34,842 bases of DNA from JACQHJ01 sp964624955 (GCA_964624955.1 CAZUZF010000004.1:1-34842); one strand, 5' to 3'; positions 8,213-16,002 are shown, counted from the stretch's first letter. Notes: generated by a model not told the origin, from the letters alone. Numbers and translations are program-made.

Positions 8213-9362
8213 TTACTTTTTAAATAAAGATTTAGGGCAAAAAACCAAAAATCTAGTCTCCCAAATATATAAGATTAAAACAATCAGCGTGGTAAGTGAG
8301 GTTGAGTCATTTTTGCTTGAGGAAAGACTGATTAAAAAATACAGACCTAAGTTTAATATTTCTCTTAAAGATGACAAGGCTTTTCCGCTTTTAAAAATTA
8401 CCACAAAAGACAAATATCCAGCTATTTTTATTGTTAGGAGACAAAACAATGACAAATCTTTATATTTCGGCCCATATACCTCTGCTACTTCTTTAAGAAC
8501 TGTTTTAAAAATACTTAGAAAGATATTCCCATACCAATCAGTAGTTAGACATGGAAAAAGACTTTGCCTTTATTACCACCTGGGTCTTTGTCCTTGTCCC
8601 CAAGTAACCAATGATAAAACTTATAAAAAAACAGTCAAACACATTATTGATTTTCTAAATGGTAAAACCAAAAAAGTTGTCAGAGACCTAGAGAAAGAAA
8701 GAGATGAGTATTCAAAAAAAGAAGACTTTGAAGTAGCAATGTCTATCCAAAATCAAATTGATGCTATTAATTTGATTACAAGTTCCTTTTATAAGCCCTT
8801 TGTTTATGAAGAAAATCCAAACTTTAAACAAGATGTTTTACAACAAAGCCTAAATTCATTAATGGATATATTAAATGCCAACGGCATACCTGTTAAAAAA
8901 CTTGAAAGAATAGAGTGCTTTGATATTTCTAATATCCAGGGTAAAAACGCAACTGCCTCAATGGTTGTTCTGACAAACGGAGAAAAGGATACGAACTCAT
9001 ACAGAAGGTTTAAGATAAAAGGATTTTATAAAGGAAAACCAAATGATTTTGCCATGCTTTCAGAAGTTTTAAAAAGAAGACTAAAACATCGTGAGTGGCA
9101 AATGCCTGACTTAATTGTGGTAGACGGAGGAAAAGGACAAGTATCAGCTGCATTAAAAGTATTACAAAGCATAAATGTACAAATTTCTCTAATTGGCCTT
9201 GCCAAAAGGGAAGAGACAATTATAACTTCAGATCTTTCTGAAATTAAACTTCCTAAGGATTCAAAAGCTCTTTTAATGATAATGAAAATTAGGGATGAGG
9301 CCCACAGATTTGCAATTACTTATCACAAGAAACTTAGATTAAAGCTTTTTATTGAAAAATAG
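8088..9362 (+). CDS. uvrC: Excinuclease ABC subunit C, short form lacking the HhH domain
   Basis: UvrC makes the two incisions in nucleotide excision repair. Domains in order are the GIY-YIG nuclease ('GVYLFLDKKGQIIYVGKALNLRQRV', near the N-terminus), a UVR/UvrB-contact helix pair ('EKERDEYSKKEDFEVAMSIQNQI') and the RNase H-like endonuclease ('ECFDISNIQGKNA', 'LIVVDGGKGQ', 'RDEAHRFAITYHKKL'). The acidic and His catalytic positions are visible. The protein stops about ten residues after 'RDEAHRFA', so the C-terminal tandem HhH domain of standard UvrC (about 600 aa) is missing and this form is 424 aa. The TTG at 8088 is chosen because it follows GGAGGTG by 6 bases and gives a family-like N-terminus; an in-frame TTG at 8073 is also open. 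It overlaps the upstream gene by 125 bases. Confidence 0.93.
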   Translation: MEVPSLSYRLLPLDTGVYLFLDKKGQIIYVGKALNLRQRVSSYFLNKDLGQKTKNLVSQIYKIKTISVVSEVESFLLEERLIKKYRPKFNISLKDDKAFPLLKITTKDKYPAIFIVRRQNNDKSLYFGPYTSATSLRTVLKILRKIFPYQSVVRHGKRLCLYYHLGLCPCPQVTNDKTYKKTVKHIIDFLNGKTKKVVRDLEKERDEYSKKEDFEVAMSIQNQIDAINLITSSFYKPFVYEENPNFKQDVLQQSLNSLMDILNANGIPVKKLERIECFDISNIQGKNATASMVVLTNGEKDTNSYRRFKIKGFYKGKPNDFAMLSEVLKRRLKHREWQMPDLIVVDGGKGQVSAALKVLQSINVQISLIGLAKREETIITSDLSEIKLPKDSKALLMIMKIRDEAHRFAITYHKKLRLKLFIEK

Positions 9363-9474
9363 AAATCAAATTTTTCTTATGTATTTTTAGTAGAAACTCT
9401 AGCTAGAAACAAGAAATGACTGGGATATCCTCGCATTTCTCCGCAACAAAAATTAAAAGCCTATATTTCCCACA

Positions 9475-9502
9475 TTGACAACTAATAATTTGGTGTTATT
9501 AT
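9475..9502 (+). promoter_or_regulatory. Promoter of the 135-aa unknown gene
   Basis: TTGACA (9475-9480), 16 bp, TATTAT (9497-9502), then 9 bases to the ATG at 9512. No Shine-Dalgarno. The rest of 9363-9474 shows nothing beyond a weak AGAAATG/CATTTCT inverted repeat. Confidence 0.65.
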
Positions 9503-9511
9503 TAGATTATT

Positions 9512-9919
9512 ATGGAAGGAAGATTGGGAAGGTTTATAAATAGAGTTAGAAGCGGAATCCGCTTACCTTCAAGGTCCGCTGAAAACAGGTGGGGCCGACT
9601 TGAAAAAATAATGCCAAGGCTTAAGGATGGAATGAAAGGCGTGAAAGCAGAATTTGAAGCAGGAGGAGGTAATGTTTTTAATGTAGGGATAACATTAATC
9701 CCTGTAGAAGTTTTTATGTCTCAGTTATCTTCAGGTCCAACTGCTGGTGGAGAACGTGCTCCGTCATCAACTGAAGTTTGGAGTCATCTCGATGCCGTTC
9801 CAGGACTTCATGAAGGTGTGGCTCAGGGAATAAGAGATATTGCAGAGGGAAGAGGCAGAACTGTAGATGTTGACCAACTACAAAGGAGAGAAAAATCAGA
9901 ACAGCCCCATCAGGAATAA
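9512..9919 (+). CDS. Unknown soluble protein, 135 aa
   Basis: I do not recognise a family. The first 30 residues are strongly basic with many Arg ('GRFINRVRSGIRLPSRS'). The middle contains a short hydrophobic strand ('NVFNVGITLIPVEVFM') and the C-terminal third is acidic and Gln-rich. There is no signal peptide and no obvious membrane helix. A near-consensus promoter 9 bases before the ATG supports a real, separately transcribed gene. The next gene is convergent. Its style (short, charged, with a Glu-Arg-Gln-rich end) resembles the unknown proteins at 11660-12313 and 32950-34113, but I see no alignable similarity. Confidence 0.65.
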   Translation: MEGRLGRFINRVRSGIRLPSRSAENRWGRLEKIMPRLKDGMKGVKAEFEAGGGNVFNVGITLIPVEVFMSQLSSGPTAGGERAPSSTEVWSHLDAVPGLHEGVAQGIRDIAEGRGRTVDVDQLQRREKSEQPHQE

Positions 9920-9940
9920 TTCCACTTGACGCTCCATCTC

Positions 9941-9970
9941 GAAAAGTCTATATTCTTCTTAGACGTTTTT
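9941..9970. terminator. Possible bidirectional terminator between convergent genes
   Basis: Stem GTCTA (9946-9950)/TAGAC (9960-9964), extended by AAAA on the left and TTTT on the right with one bulged G. It lies between the stop of the 135-aa gene and the 3' end of the substrate-binding protein. The stem is short and AT-flanked, so this is tentative. The same stretch can also be read as a plus-strand promoter, TTGACG (9926)-N17-TATATT (9949). Confidence 0.35.
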
Positions 9971-9997
9971 AGTAAGAATTGAGACTAATATCCCCGC

Positions 9998-11359
9998 TTA
10001 TATTCGACTAACCTCGTATTTGTAGGGGAAGATTATAAAACTTGCGGGCGGATCGTCTAGAATATATTTTTGAAAGTCTGCGTATATTTTTTTTCTTTCA
10101 CTAACATCAACTGTCTGTCTTCCGTCTTCCAAAAGCTTGTCAATTCTTAGGTTTTTATATCCTGTTATATTAGATACATGGTTTGAGTGCCACAATACAT
10201 ATTGATCAGGATCCTTTGGAACTTTAAAGTCTCCCAGGAAAATCTGGAAGGTTTCGGGAAACGTGTCAACCGTTGTAATAGTTACTTCTATTCCAATCTC
10301 TTTCCAAGCCTGCTTAATTTTTTGGGCTATTTGTTTGTATTTTGGAAATGTTTTCAGTTCAAACCCTAGGCTTTTATCTGCCTTAAATGTATCAGAGTCA
10401 GCCAAAAGCAGTTGTGAGTGCTCAAAATCCTGAGTATATGTAGTTAGGACCGCATCTGATGCCCAAGAATTTGGAGAAAATGAACCGTAGTTTCTTTTGC
10501 CTTGCTCAAACTCATCCGGAATTGCGTAAGAAAGCGCCGCCCTTAACCTTTTGTCTGAAAGATTTTTGTCTCGTATGTTATAAAAAACAGTAACTAAATT
10601 TTGGTCATCTAAATTTTTCTCTACGAAAACGTTTGGAAACTTGTCAAAAGAAGTATTTTCAAATTCAATATCTGTTAGCCCCATTGCTTTGTCAATTTCG
10701 CCAAGTACAAAGGCTGTTTTTAAAGCTTCCTCTGTTGGGTAAAACTGGTAAATCAAAACTTTATTTTGCTCCCTTAATGATCTTAGGCTTATAGATTGGA
10801 CAAAATCACCGTTTAGATTAATTGAGGAAACTTTATAGTCACCAATCCCCACAAAGCCGTTTTTAAAGATTGGCCTTGTTACCGTGACCAAAAAGGGGGA
10901 ATAGTTGTCTTTAAGCTTAAAAATTATCGTATTTTTATTAGGAGTTTGCGTTGTGGCGTCTTTAAAGTCGTATTTGACAAGTTCTGAAGTGAGCTTTGTT
11001 TTGTCGCTAAAATAGTAATTGTCGTTTAAATAGAAGATATAGGTTTTGCCGTTGTCCCTTACTTCCCATTTTTTGGCAGTAGCGGCAACTACGTTATAGT
11101 TTTTATCAAGCTTTGTCAACCCAACCGAGACTTTGGATAAAATTGTCGGAGGAAGATCTTCTATGGTAAAGGCTCCTTCAATGCCTATTTTTTCTTCTGT
11201 TACAAAAGGAAGGAGGGGAATAAAATAGTTAACCCCGTAGCGAAGAAGGAAAAAACCAAGTAAGCCGATTATAAAAGAAGTAAATATGGTTCTTCTCCAT
11301 CTTTTAAGATAGGCTTTTAAAAGCCAAAAAACTAGTCTTTTTCTTTTAAGAAAAATCAT
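9998..11359 (-). CDS. Membrane-anchored family 5 substrate-binding protein (oligopeptide ABC type)
   Basis: 453 residues. An N-terminal transmembrane anchor (about 22-42, 'FTSFIIGLLGFFLLRYGVNYF') takes the place of a lipoprotein signal. A fold of the SBP_bac_5 type (DppA/OppA) follows: 'LSKVSVGLTKLDKNYNVVAATAKKWEVRDNGKTYIFYLNDNYYFSDKTKLT' is the typical N-terminal signature, and 'DKRLRAALSYAIP' and 'AWKEIGIEVTITTVD' are later conserved stretches. Such proteins bind peptides or other solutes outside the membrane and deliver them to an ABC permease. No permease or ATPase gene is present in this window. The ATG at 11359 lies 4 bases after the secG stop, so the two are probably translated from one message. 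Confidence 0.85.
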   Translation of the reverse strand: MIFLKRKRLVFWLLKAYLKRWRRTIFTSFIIGLLGFFLLRYGVNYFIPLLPFVTEEKIGIEGAFTIEDLPPTILSKVSVGLTKLDKNYNVVAATAKKWEVRDNGKTYIFYLNDNYYFSDKTKLTSELVKYDFKDATTQTPNKNTIIFKLKDNYSPFLVTVTRPIFKNGFVGIGDYKVSSINLNGDFVQSISLRSLREQNKVLIYQFYPTEEALKTAFVLGEIDKAMGLTDIEFENTSFDKFPNVFVEKNLDDQNLVTVFYNIRDKNLSDKRLRAALSYAIPDEFEQGKRNYGSFSPNSWASDAVLTTYTQDFEHSQLLLADSDTFKADKSLGFELKTFPKYKQIAQKIKQAWKEIGIEVTITTVDTFPETFQIFLGDFKVPKDPDQYVLWHSNHVSNITGYKNLRIDKLLEDGRQTVDVSERKKIYADFQKYILDDPPASFIIFPYKYEVSRI

Positions 11360-11363
11360 AAAT

Positions 11364-11582
11364 TCAGCGCGGGATCAGAAGAAGCAAAGAAACAATTGCA
11401 AAGGCAGCGCTAAAGATAACTGTTGCCCAAATTAACAATTTTTCTATACTTCTTTTTGACCTGTAAAATTGCCCTGCACCCCCAAAAGCACCTGACAATC
11501 CGCTTCCTTGCATTTGAAGTAGAATAAGAGCAATTAAAACTGCGGCAATGACGATTTCAAGAATGGTTAGGATTAATAACAT
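11364..11582 (-). CDS. secG: Protein-export membrane protein SecG
   Basis: 72 residues with two transmembrane helices (about 3-22 and 49-69) separated by the SecG hallmark loop 'LLQMQGSGLSGAFGGAGQFYRSKRSIEKLL'. SecG is the small accessory subunit of the SecYEG translocon. The length is normal for the family. The start is the ATG at 11582, preceded 7 bases upstream by TATAAT and a matched -35. It is the first gene of a two-gene unit with the substrate-binding protein. Confidence 0.95.
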   Translation of the reverse strand: MLLILTILEIVIAAVLIALILLQMQGSGLSGAFGGAGQFYRSKRSIEKLLIWATVIFSAAFAIVSLLLLIPR

Positions 11583-11589
11583 TTAACCT

Positions 11590-11618
11590 ATTATATAATT
11601 TTGGGGTATCTTTTTCAA
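11590..11618 (-). promoter_or_regulatory. Promoter of secG and the substrate-binding protein
   Basis: Minus strand: TTGAAA (11618-11613), 17 bp, TATAAT (11595-11590), 7 bases to ATG. Near-consensus, with a leaderless arrangement. Confidence 0.72.
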
Positions 11619-11659
11619 ACCTGGCTACAATAAAAACTGAAATAATCAAAATATATAAA

Positions 11660-12313
11660 TTAAAGTTGAGGAGTTGGAGCCGGTTGTCTTAAATCTGCCA
11701 CCATCTTCAGTACTCCCAACCCCACTGAAAGTTGAGTTGCAGGATCTGCTCCATTTACCGCCTTTAGTCCGTCTACAGCTTCTGCAAATCTATTGTTAGA
11801 AAATCCTTTAAAAGTAATAATTTGAGAATCAGTTAGGGGCCTAATTGAAAATCTATTTTCAAATATTGAAGAAAATCTGCAAAACATCGCCACTCCAAAA
11901 ACTTGTTGTCCATCAATCATAGCCCCGAGCATAATTCTGTCACCTGAACGTCCCGGAAGATTTGCCCAAAGTTCAACGCCACTTGGTGGCTCATCTAAAG
12001 CTGGCTCCGCTGCAACCTGAAGCTCGAGAAGTAATTGCTTTAACGGCTCAGGCAATTGCTCTCTATATCCACTGTCCACATCGGGTATAACTAATGGCTG
12101 ACGCAGAAGAAAATCTGGATTCTCAGAACGCTCAAGTCCCCCTACTTCACCCAACTGTCTAATTCCGTTTCGCAAGCTCTCCTCGGCATCCTGAAGCAAT
12201 TGTGCTTTTGCTCTTTCTAAATCTATTACTCTTTGATCAAAAATACCCAATCTATCTGACAAAGGTACTTTTCTTAACTCTGGTCTTTCTATTTCTGTTG
12301 TAGTTCTTGCCAT
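11660..12313 (-). CDS. Unknown soluble protein, 217 aa
   Basis: No family recognised. The N-terminal 60 residues are charged and probably helical ('DRLGIFDQRVIDLERAKAQLLQDAEESLRNGIRQLGEV'), consistent with a coiled coil. A mixed domain follows ('RIMLGAMIDGQQVFGVAMFCRFSSIF') and the C-terminus is 'LRQPAPTPQL'. There is no signal peptide or membrane helix. The frame stays open up to a TTG at 12364, but the -35 TTGACA lies inside that extension, so the ATG at 12313 ('MARTTTEIE') must be the start. The upstream YvlD-like gene ends only 10 bases before this promoter, so the two may be partly co-transcribed. Confidence 0.7.
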   Translation of the reverse strand: MARTTTEIERPELRKVPLSDRLGIFDQRVIDLERAKAQLLQDAEESLRNGIRQLGEVGGLERSENPDFLLRQPLVIPDVDSGYREQLPEPLKQLLLELQVAAEPALDEPPSGVELWANLPGRSGDRIMLGAMIDGQQVFGVAMFCRFSSIFENRFSIRPLTDSQIITFKGFSNNRFAEAVDGLKAVNGADPATQLSVGLGVLKMVADLRQPAPTPQL

Positions 12314-12332
12314 AAATTGAAGCAGCAGTATC

Positions 12333-12361
12333 TTAATATCACAGAAGTTTTGCTTTGTCAA
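12333..12361 (-). promoter_or_regulatory. Promoter that fixes the start of the 217-aa gene
   Basis: Minus strand: TTGACA (12361-12356), 17 bp ending in TGA, TATTAA (12338-12333): an extended -10 with a consensus -35. The ATG follows 19 bases later. Confidence 0.7.
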
Positions 12362-12370
12362 CAATAATGG

Positions 12371-12775
12371 CTATTTCTCCATCAGCCAGTTCAAAAACGA
12401 AACGCAGAGAGATTGTAAAAAAGCTACCAAGATAAAAGCAAAAAGAGTGTTAAAGTAAATAGGTGGAATTACAAAGCCTGAATAAGAAATACCCGGAAAA
12501 GTAAAAGAGGTGATTACTATTCCCGTAACTAAAACCGTTAAAAGATAGAAAATAATAATGTTTGACAAAAACGAAAACATTCCAAGTGTAAGTAAATTTA
12601 GAGGAAGTGCGAGTAAGTTTAAAACCGGTTTAAGAAATACCAGAAGAACCGTCAACGCTATTCCTCCTAACAGGTATGTGAACAGTCCTCCTGAAACTTT
12701 AACTCCAGATAAAACTTGAGAAAGAAAAAAAATAGAGAAGGCATTAAAAAGACAGTTTCTAAAAAATGGTTTCAT
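12371..12775 (-). CDS. Four-helix membrane protein of the YvlD / phage holin superfamily IV type
   Basis: 134 residues forming four hydrophobic segments (about 8-24, 31-51, 63-87 and 107-128). The short pattern 'LNLLALPLNLLTLGMFSFLSNIIIFYLLTVLV' is characteristic of PF04020 (Mycobacterial 4-TMS phage holin / YvlD family). Despite the name, these are mostly chromosomal membrane proteins of unknown role and no phage genes surround it. A start at the ATG 12775 fits the family length (about 110-130 aa). Divergent from the DUF2130 gene, with overlapping promoter regions. Confidence 0.8.
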   Translation of the reverse strand: MKPFFRNCLFNAFSIFFLSQVLSGVKVSGGLFTYLLGGIALTVLLVFLKPVLNLLALPLNLLTLGMFSFLSNIIIFYLLTVLVTGIVITSFTFPGISYSGFVIPPIYFNTLFAFILVAFLQSLCVSFLNWLMEK

Positions 12776-12822
12776 GTTATAAGTTAATCTTATAAATTAA
12801 CTGTAACAAAGAAAAATTTTCT

Positions 12823-12861
12823 CGTCAATTAGTTGAAAAACTAAACTTTTAAGCGTATTAT
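12823..12861. promoter_or_regulatory. Back-to-back divergent promoter region (YvlD-like gene and DUF2130 gene)
   Basis: Plus strand: TTGAAA (12833-12838), 17 bp, TATTAT (12856-12861), 12 bases to the ATG at 12874. Minus strand: TTGACG (12828-12823), 17 bp, then a poor TACAGT, with TATAAG and TATAAC boxes nearer the ATG at 12775. The two -35 hexamers are 4 bp apart, so the promoters could compete. Confidence 0.55.
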
Positions 12862-12873
12862 ATTTTAATCTTT

Positions 12874-13974
12874 ATGGATACAATAATTTGTCCACATTGT
12901 AAAAAACGTGTTGAGCTTTCAGAAGCTATAATTCACGAGCTATCCCAAAAAGTAAGAGATGAGGAAAGACAAAAACAAAAGCTAGAGGTTGAAAAAGCTA
13001 TAGCCTTAGAACGTGAACAATCAGAAAAAAGATTAAGACTTCAGTTTGAACAAGAAGGAAAAGATGCACAAAAAGCCCTAGAACAAGCAAAAAGAACTGA
13101 AAAGCTATTAGAAGAAAAGTTAGAAAGTCAACAACGTCTCCAACAAGAGCGTGAAGCAAGAATAAAACTTCAGGCTCAGAAAGAAGCAAGCGAAACATCG
13201 CGCTTAGAAAAAAAAGAGTATGAAAAAAAACTCTCTGATATGCAAAAAGCCTTGGAAGATGCTCAAAGAAAGGCAAAGCAAGGTTCTCAACAACTTCAGG
13301 GAGAAGTGTTGGAATTAGATTTGGAAGAGAAGCTAAAGCAAACTTTTCCAAGTGATGAATTTGTACCTGTTCCAAAAGGAGTTGAGGGAGCTGATATTTG
13401 GCAAAAAGTAAAATATAAAGATAGAATTGTCGGCTCAATTCTTTGGGAAACAAAAAGAACAAAAGCCTGGAGTAACTCCTGGGTTACAAAGCTAAAAGAT
13501 GATATGGGCAAAATTTCTGCAACTGAGGCAATTATTGTTTCTCAAGTACTCCCAGATAATGTCAATAATTTTGATAGAAAAGACGGTGTTTGGATTTGCT
13601 TTTATGAGCATGCAATCAGTATCGCAAGGTATGTAAGGTTTTTAATAATAACCATAGCTAGTGTTAAATCAACAACTTCTCAAACAGATGAAGAATGGGG
13701 AAAAATAAGAGATTATATGCTATCAGATAGCTTTAAACACAGAATGCAAGCTCATTTTGACGGAGTAAAAGCCTTAAGAGAAAACCTGACCCAAGAAAAA
13801 AGAAATACAACTTTAAGGTGGAAAAGACAGGAAGTTTTAATTGAAAAACTGGATAGTAACACTTTAAATTTCTATGGAGAATTAAAAGCCATAGCCAAAG
13901 ATCTTCCCGAGATTGAATCAATCGAAACAGTTTTATTACCTGAAACAAATGAAGACCAAGATTCCCTCCTTTAA
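12874..13974 (+). CDS. DUF2130 protein: zinc-finger-like N-terminus, coiled coil and nuclease-like C-terminal domain
   Basis: 366 residues. It opens with 'CPHCKKRVELSEAI', a zinc-ribbon-like CxxC. About 110 residues of Glu/Lys/Gln-rich coiled coil follow (about 25-145). Next comes the DUF2130 core (PF09903) 'GEVLELDLEEKLKQTFPSDEFVPVPKGVEGADIWQKV' with 'GSILWETKRTKAWSNSWVTKLKDDM'. The GAD-x(n)-ExK arrangement looks like a restriction-endonuclease (PD-(D/E)xK) fold, so a nucleic-acid role is likely, but no function is established for the family that I can name. Its 3' end overlaps rnhB by 26 bases, suggesting translational coupling with a DNA/RNA-hybrid enzyme. Confidence 0.88.
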   Translation: MDTIICPHCKKRVELSEAIIHELSQKVRDEERQKQKLEVEKAIALEREQSEKRLRLQFEQEGKDAQKALEQAKRTEKLLEEKLESQQRLQQEREARIKLQAQKEASETSRLEKKEYEKKLSDMQKALEDAQRKAKQGSQQLQGEVLELDLEEKLKQTFPSDEFVPVPKGVEGADIWQKVKYKDRIVGSILWETKRTKAWSNSWVTKLKDDMGKISATEAIIVSQVLPDNVNNFDRKDGVWICFYEHAISIARYVRFLIITIASVKSTTSQTDEEWGKIRDYMLSDSFKHRMQAHFDGVKALRENLTQEKRNTTLRWKRQEVLIEKLDSNTLNFYGELKAIAKDLPEIESIETVLLPETNEDQDSLL

Positions 13975-14572
13975 ATACGAAGAAGAACTGTTAAAGACTT
14001 TTCATTTTGTGTTTGGAATTGATGAAGTAGGACGAGGGTCTTTTGCAGGTCCTTTGGTTGCAGCTGCCGTATATTTTGAAAAACAATATAAATGGTTTAA
14101 CGATATTAATGATTCAAAACTACTAACCCATAAAAAACGAGTCAGACTTTCAAGACTAATTAAAAAACACGCGACTTATTTTATCGAATCTATAGAGATT
14201 GAGCTAATTAATAAGTTTGGGATAGGGAAGTGCAACAAGATTATTTTTGAAAATCTTATAAATAAAATTAATAATACATTTAAAGATAAAAGTGTTTATT
14301 TTTTAATTGATGGGCGATCAAAAAAATTAAAAAGAAAACAAATTGAATTTTTCGTAAAAGGGGATAGGACACATATTTCTATTGCAGCGGCCTCAATTGT
14401 TGCAAAGGTCTATAGGGATAGTTTAATGAAAGATCTTGGCAAAATTTATAAAGGGTACAATCTTTCAAAAAATAAAGGATATGGAACAACTTTTCATAGA
14501 AAAGCTTTAAAAAAACATGGAGTGTCACTAATTCATAGAAGTTCGTTTAATTTAGAAAAATTTACCTATTAA
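13949..14572 (+). CDS. rnhB: Ribonuclease HII
   Basis: RNase HII cleaves the RNA strand of RNA:DNA hybrids and removes ribonucleotides misincorporated in DNA. The catalytic carboxylates lie in 'GIDEVGRGSFAGPLVAAAVYF' (Asp-Glu) and 'YFLIDGRSKK' (Asp). 'ISIAAASIVAKVYRD' and the C-terminal 'NKGYGTTFHRKALKKHGVSLIHRSSF' are family signatures. From the ATG at 13949 the length is 207 aa, normal for the family. An in-frame TTG at 13913 would add 12 residues deeper in the DUF2130 gene and is less likely. Confidence 0.93.
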   Translation: MKTKIPSFKYEEELLKTFHFVFGIDEVGRGSFAGPLVAAAVYFEKQYKWFNDINDSKLLTHKKRVRLSRLIKKHATYFIESIEIELINKFGIGKCNKIIFENLINKINNTFKDKSVYFLIDGRSKKLKRKQIEFFVKGDRTHISIAAASIVAKVYRDSLMKDLGKIYKGYNLSKNKGYGTTFHRKALKKHGVSLIHRSSFNLEKFTY

Positions 14573-14607
14573 TGAGGTCTTAAGAATTTTTCATCCATAT
14601 ATACTAC

Positions 14608-14775
14608 TTAAGTAGCATATTGTTCTTTGGAAAAAACAACAGAGGTTGAATTTGTCTCTTCTCTTAATTCATACCTACTCGCCAGACCATGAACTATATA
14701 AATAACACTAATTGCCTCAGGTATGCTTAAAACCGCATTATTAACAGCTATAATTATTCTTGTATTTTTGCAATT
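14608..14775 (-). pseudogene. Possible decayed coding fragment without a start
   Basis: A 55-codon open frame ends at a TAA (14610-14608) inside the palindrome CTACTTAAGTAG. It has an amino-acid mix that looks coding ('AVLSIPEAISVIYIVHG', 'RYELREETNSTS') but no ATG, GTG or TTG. A second coding-like stretch in a neighbouring frame ('KVHLSLAKYLNRVKIAKIQE') lies just upstream, as after a frameshift. It could equally be chance in AT-rich DNA. Confidence 0.22.
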
Positions 14776-14827
14776 TTAACTCTATTAAGGTATTTAGCCA
14801 ATGATAGATGCACTTTTAAATAAAATT

Positions 14828-15097
14828 CTACCGTTTGCTTCTTTTTTCTATAGATGGCAATAACTTAAGCGGTATTACTCCTTCTTTATATCCTCTGGCT
14901 ATTAACTTGGGACACTTTTGAAGCCAAAGCAGAACAAAGTTATATTCCGTAAGAATTGACTGTCTATCCCTAACACGCATAGAATATTCTGCTATTGGTC
15001 TCTCACACAACTGACAGCTTAATGATGTAGTAAATCCTCCTTCGGCAAGAATATTATTTGGTGTTCTAACTATTCTTGCCTCACAACGTGCTGACAT
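14828..15097 (-). CDS. Small unknown Cys-containing protein, 89 aa
   Basis: No family recognised. Cys at residue 5 and the pair 'CQLC' near 28-31 could bind a metal. The rest is charged and the C-terminus is basic ('SIEKRSKR'). Support for a real gene comes from an extended -10 (TGATAGAAT) exactly 6 bases before the ATG at 15097, the spacing used by many genes in this window. It lies next to the tRNA-Arg gene on the same strand and downstream of it. Confidence 0.5.
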   Translation of the reverse strand: MSARCEARIVRTPNNILAEGGFTTSLSCQLCERPIAEYSMRVRDRQSILTEYNFVLLWLQKCPKLIARGYKEGVIPLKLLPSIEKRSKR

Positions 15098-15103
15098 TTG
15101 CCA

Positions 15104-15112
15104 ATTCTATCA
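15104..15112 (-). promoter_or_regulatory. Extended -10 of the 89-aa gene
   Basis: Minus strand TGA-TAGAAT, 6 bases before ATG, with TTGCCT 18 bp upstream as a weak -35. Confidence 0.45.
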
Positions 15113-15139
15113 AACAAAGGCTATAAGAGGCAAATTCTG

Positions 15140-15212
15140 CGCGCCTGAAAGGAATTGAACCTTCAACTTCTTGTTCCGAAGACAAGTGCTCTATCCGTTG
15201 AGCTACAGGCGC
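15140..15212 (-). tRNA. tRNA-Arg (TCG)
   Basis: Acceptor GCGCCTG/CAGGCGC, G discriminator. The anticodon stem CTTGT/ACAAG holds the loop CTTCGGA (anticodon TCG), and the T-arm contains GGTTCAATTCC. Reads CGA. The 3' CCA is not encoded (next bases are CAG). Confidence 0.95.
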
Positions 15213-15219
15213 ATATTTA

Positions 15220-15248
15220 TTGTCTTACAGCTTATATTATAGTATACT
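15220..15248 (+). promoter_or_regulatory. Promoter of tRNA-Lys
   Basis: TTGTCT (15220-15225), 17 bp, TATACT (15243-15248), 21 bases before the tRNA 5' end. Confidence 0.6.
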
Positions 15249-15269
15249 TTAGAAGGTTTTTACACTTTA

Positions 15270-15342
15270 GGGCCGCTAGCTCAATTGGCAGAGCATCTCC
15301 CTCTTAAGGAGACGGTTCGGCGTTCGATTCGCCGGCGGCTCA
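15270..15342 (+). tRNA. tRNA-Lys (CTT)
   Basis: Acceptor GGGCCGC/GCGGCTC with one G-T pair, A discriminator. Stem TCTCC/GGAGA around the loop CTCTTAA (anticodon CTT). T-arm GTTCGATTC. Reads AAG; no encoded CCA. Divergent from tRNA-Arg. Confidence 0.95.
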
Positions 15343-15353
15343 CAAAATTAGCC

Positions 15354-15791
15354 TCAAAAAGACCTCAGCAGTAATTCTCTTATAACGGGTTTTAAGTAAA
15401 GATCAGTTCTTAACTTACTTATCTGATCCAAAGTTAGCCACTGATAAGCACTATGTTCGTTTTTATCAATAATTACTTTTCGACCTAAACATTTTGCGAG
15501 ATAAGTAATCCTGACTGTATGCTTAGTGGGAACCCTGAGTATGTCTTGAACAGCAAGTATTCTACCTATCTTCTTAATCCCCAGTCCTGTTTCTTCTTTT
15601 ACCTCTCGTTTTAATCCCTTAAGAAGTTCTTCTCCTGGTAGTATTCTTCCACCTGGAATATCCCACTTTCTGATTGAATTGTTAAGATAAGGTTTTGCTC
15701 TTTTAAGGAAAAGGTATTTCCCAGGAATAGAATATAAAAAAACTTTTACCCCTATTTCAAAAATTCTGTCTGAAGAAATGTTATCATTCAT
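15354..15791 (-). CDS. Nudix hydrolase, 145 aa
   Basis: Hydrolyses a nucleoside-diphosphate-linked substrate with Mg2+. The complete Nudix box is present: 'GGRILPGEELLKGLKREVKEETGLGI' near residues 47-72 (G-x5-E-x7-REVKEETG). The preceding 'WDIPGG' and following 'VRITYLAKCLGRKVIIDKNEHSAYQWLTLDQI' fit the MutT-like fold. Nothing identifies the substrate. The start is the ATG at 15791, 7 bases after TGATATAAT. A second out-of-frame ATG (15787) lies 4 bases inside. It ends 12 bases from the convergent tRNA-Lys. Confidence 0.9.
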   Translation of the reverse strand: MNDNISSDRIFEIGVKVFLYSIPGKYLFLKRAKPYLNNSIRKWDIPGGRILPGEELLKGLKREVKEETGLGIKKIGRILAVQDILRVPTKHTVRITYLAKCLGRKVIIDKNEHSAYQWLTLDQISKLRTDLYLKPVIRELLLRSF

Positions 15792-15798
15792 CTGCTTT

Positions 15799-15807
15799 AT
15801 TATATCA
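15799..15807 (-). promoter_or_regulatory. Extended -10 of the 145-aa Nudix gene
   Basis: Minus strand TGA-TATAAT, 7 bases before ATG. No good -35, which an extended -10 can tolerate. Confidence 0.6.
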
Positions 15808-16002
15808 CCTGAATATTAAACTCCTGAAAAGTATTATAAATTCTGATAAAATGATCGTGGAGTAAGTTCCACTTAAGAGATGTCTCGCTCACTTTAAAAC
15901 ATCTGCAACGCTGAGCTTCCCATCCTCGTTTGTAATTTACACCCTATTTTTCTCCTTTATTTGATATTATCCTTTTGTTATTAAATTTAGTCTTATTTAA
16001 TG

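Noticed and set aside
12371..12775. Phage holin implying a prophage
   Set aside because: The family is mostly chromosomal despite its name, and no phage genes are nearby.
14604..14615. CTACTTAAGTAG palindrome as an old att site of the element
   Set aside because: It shares only the CTACTTA/TAAGTAG half sites with the right arm; no core or longer match.
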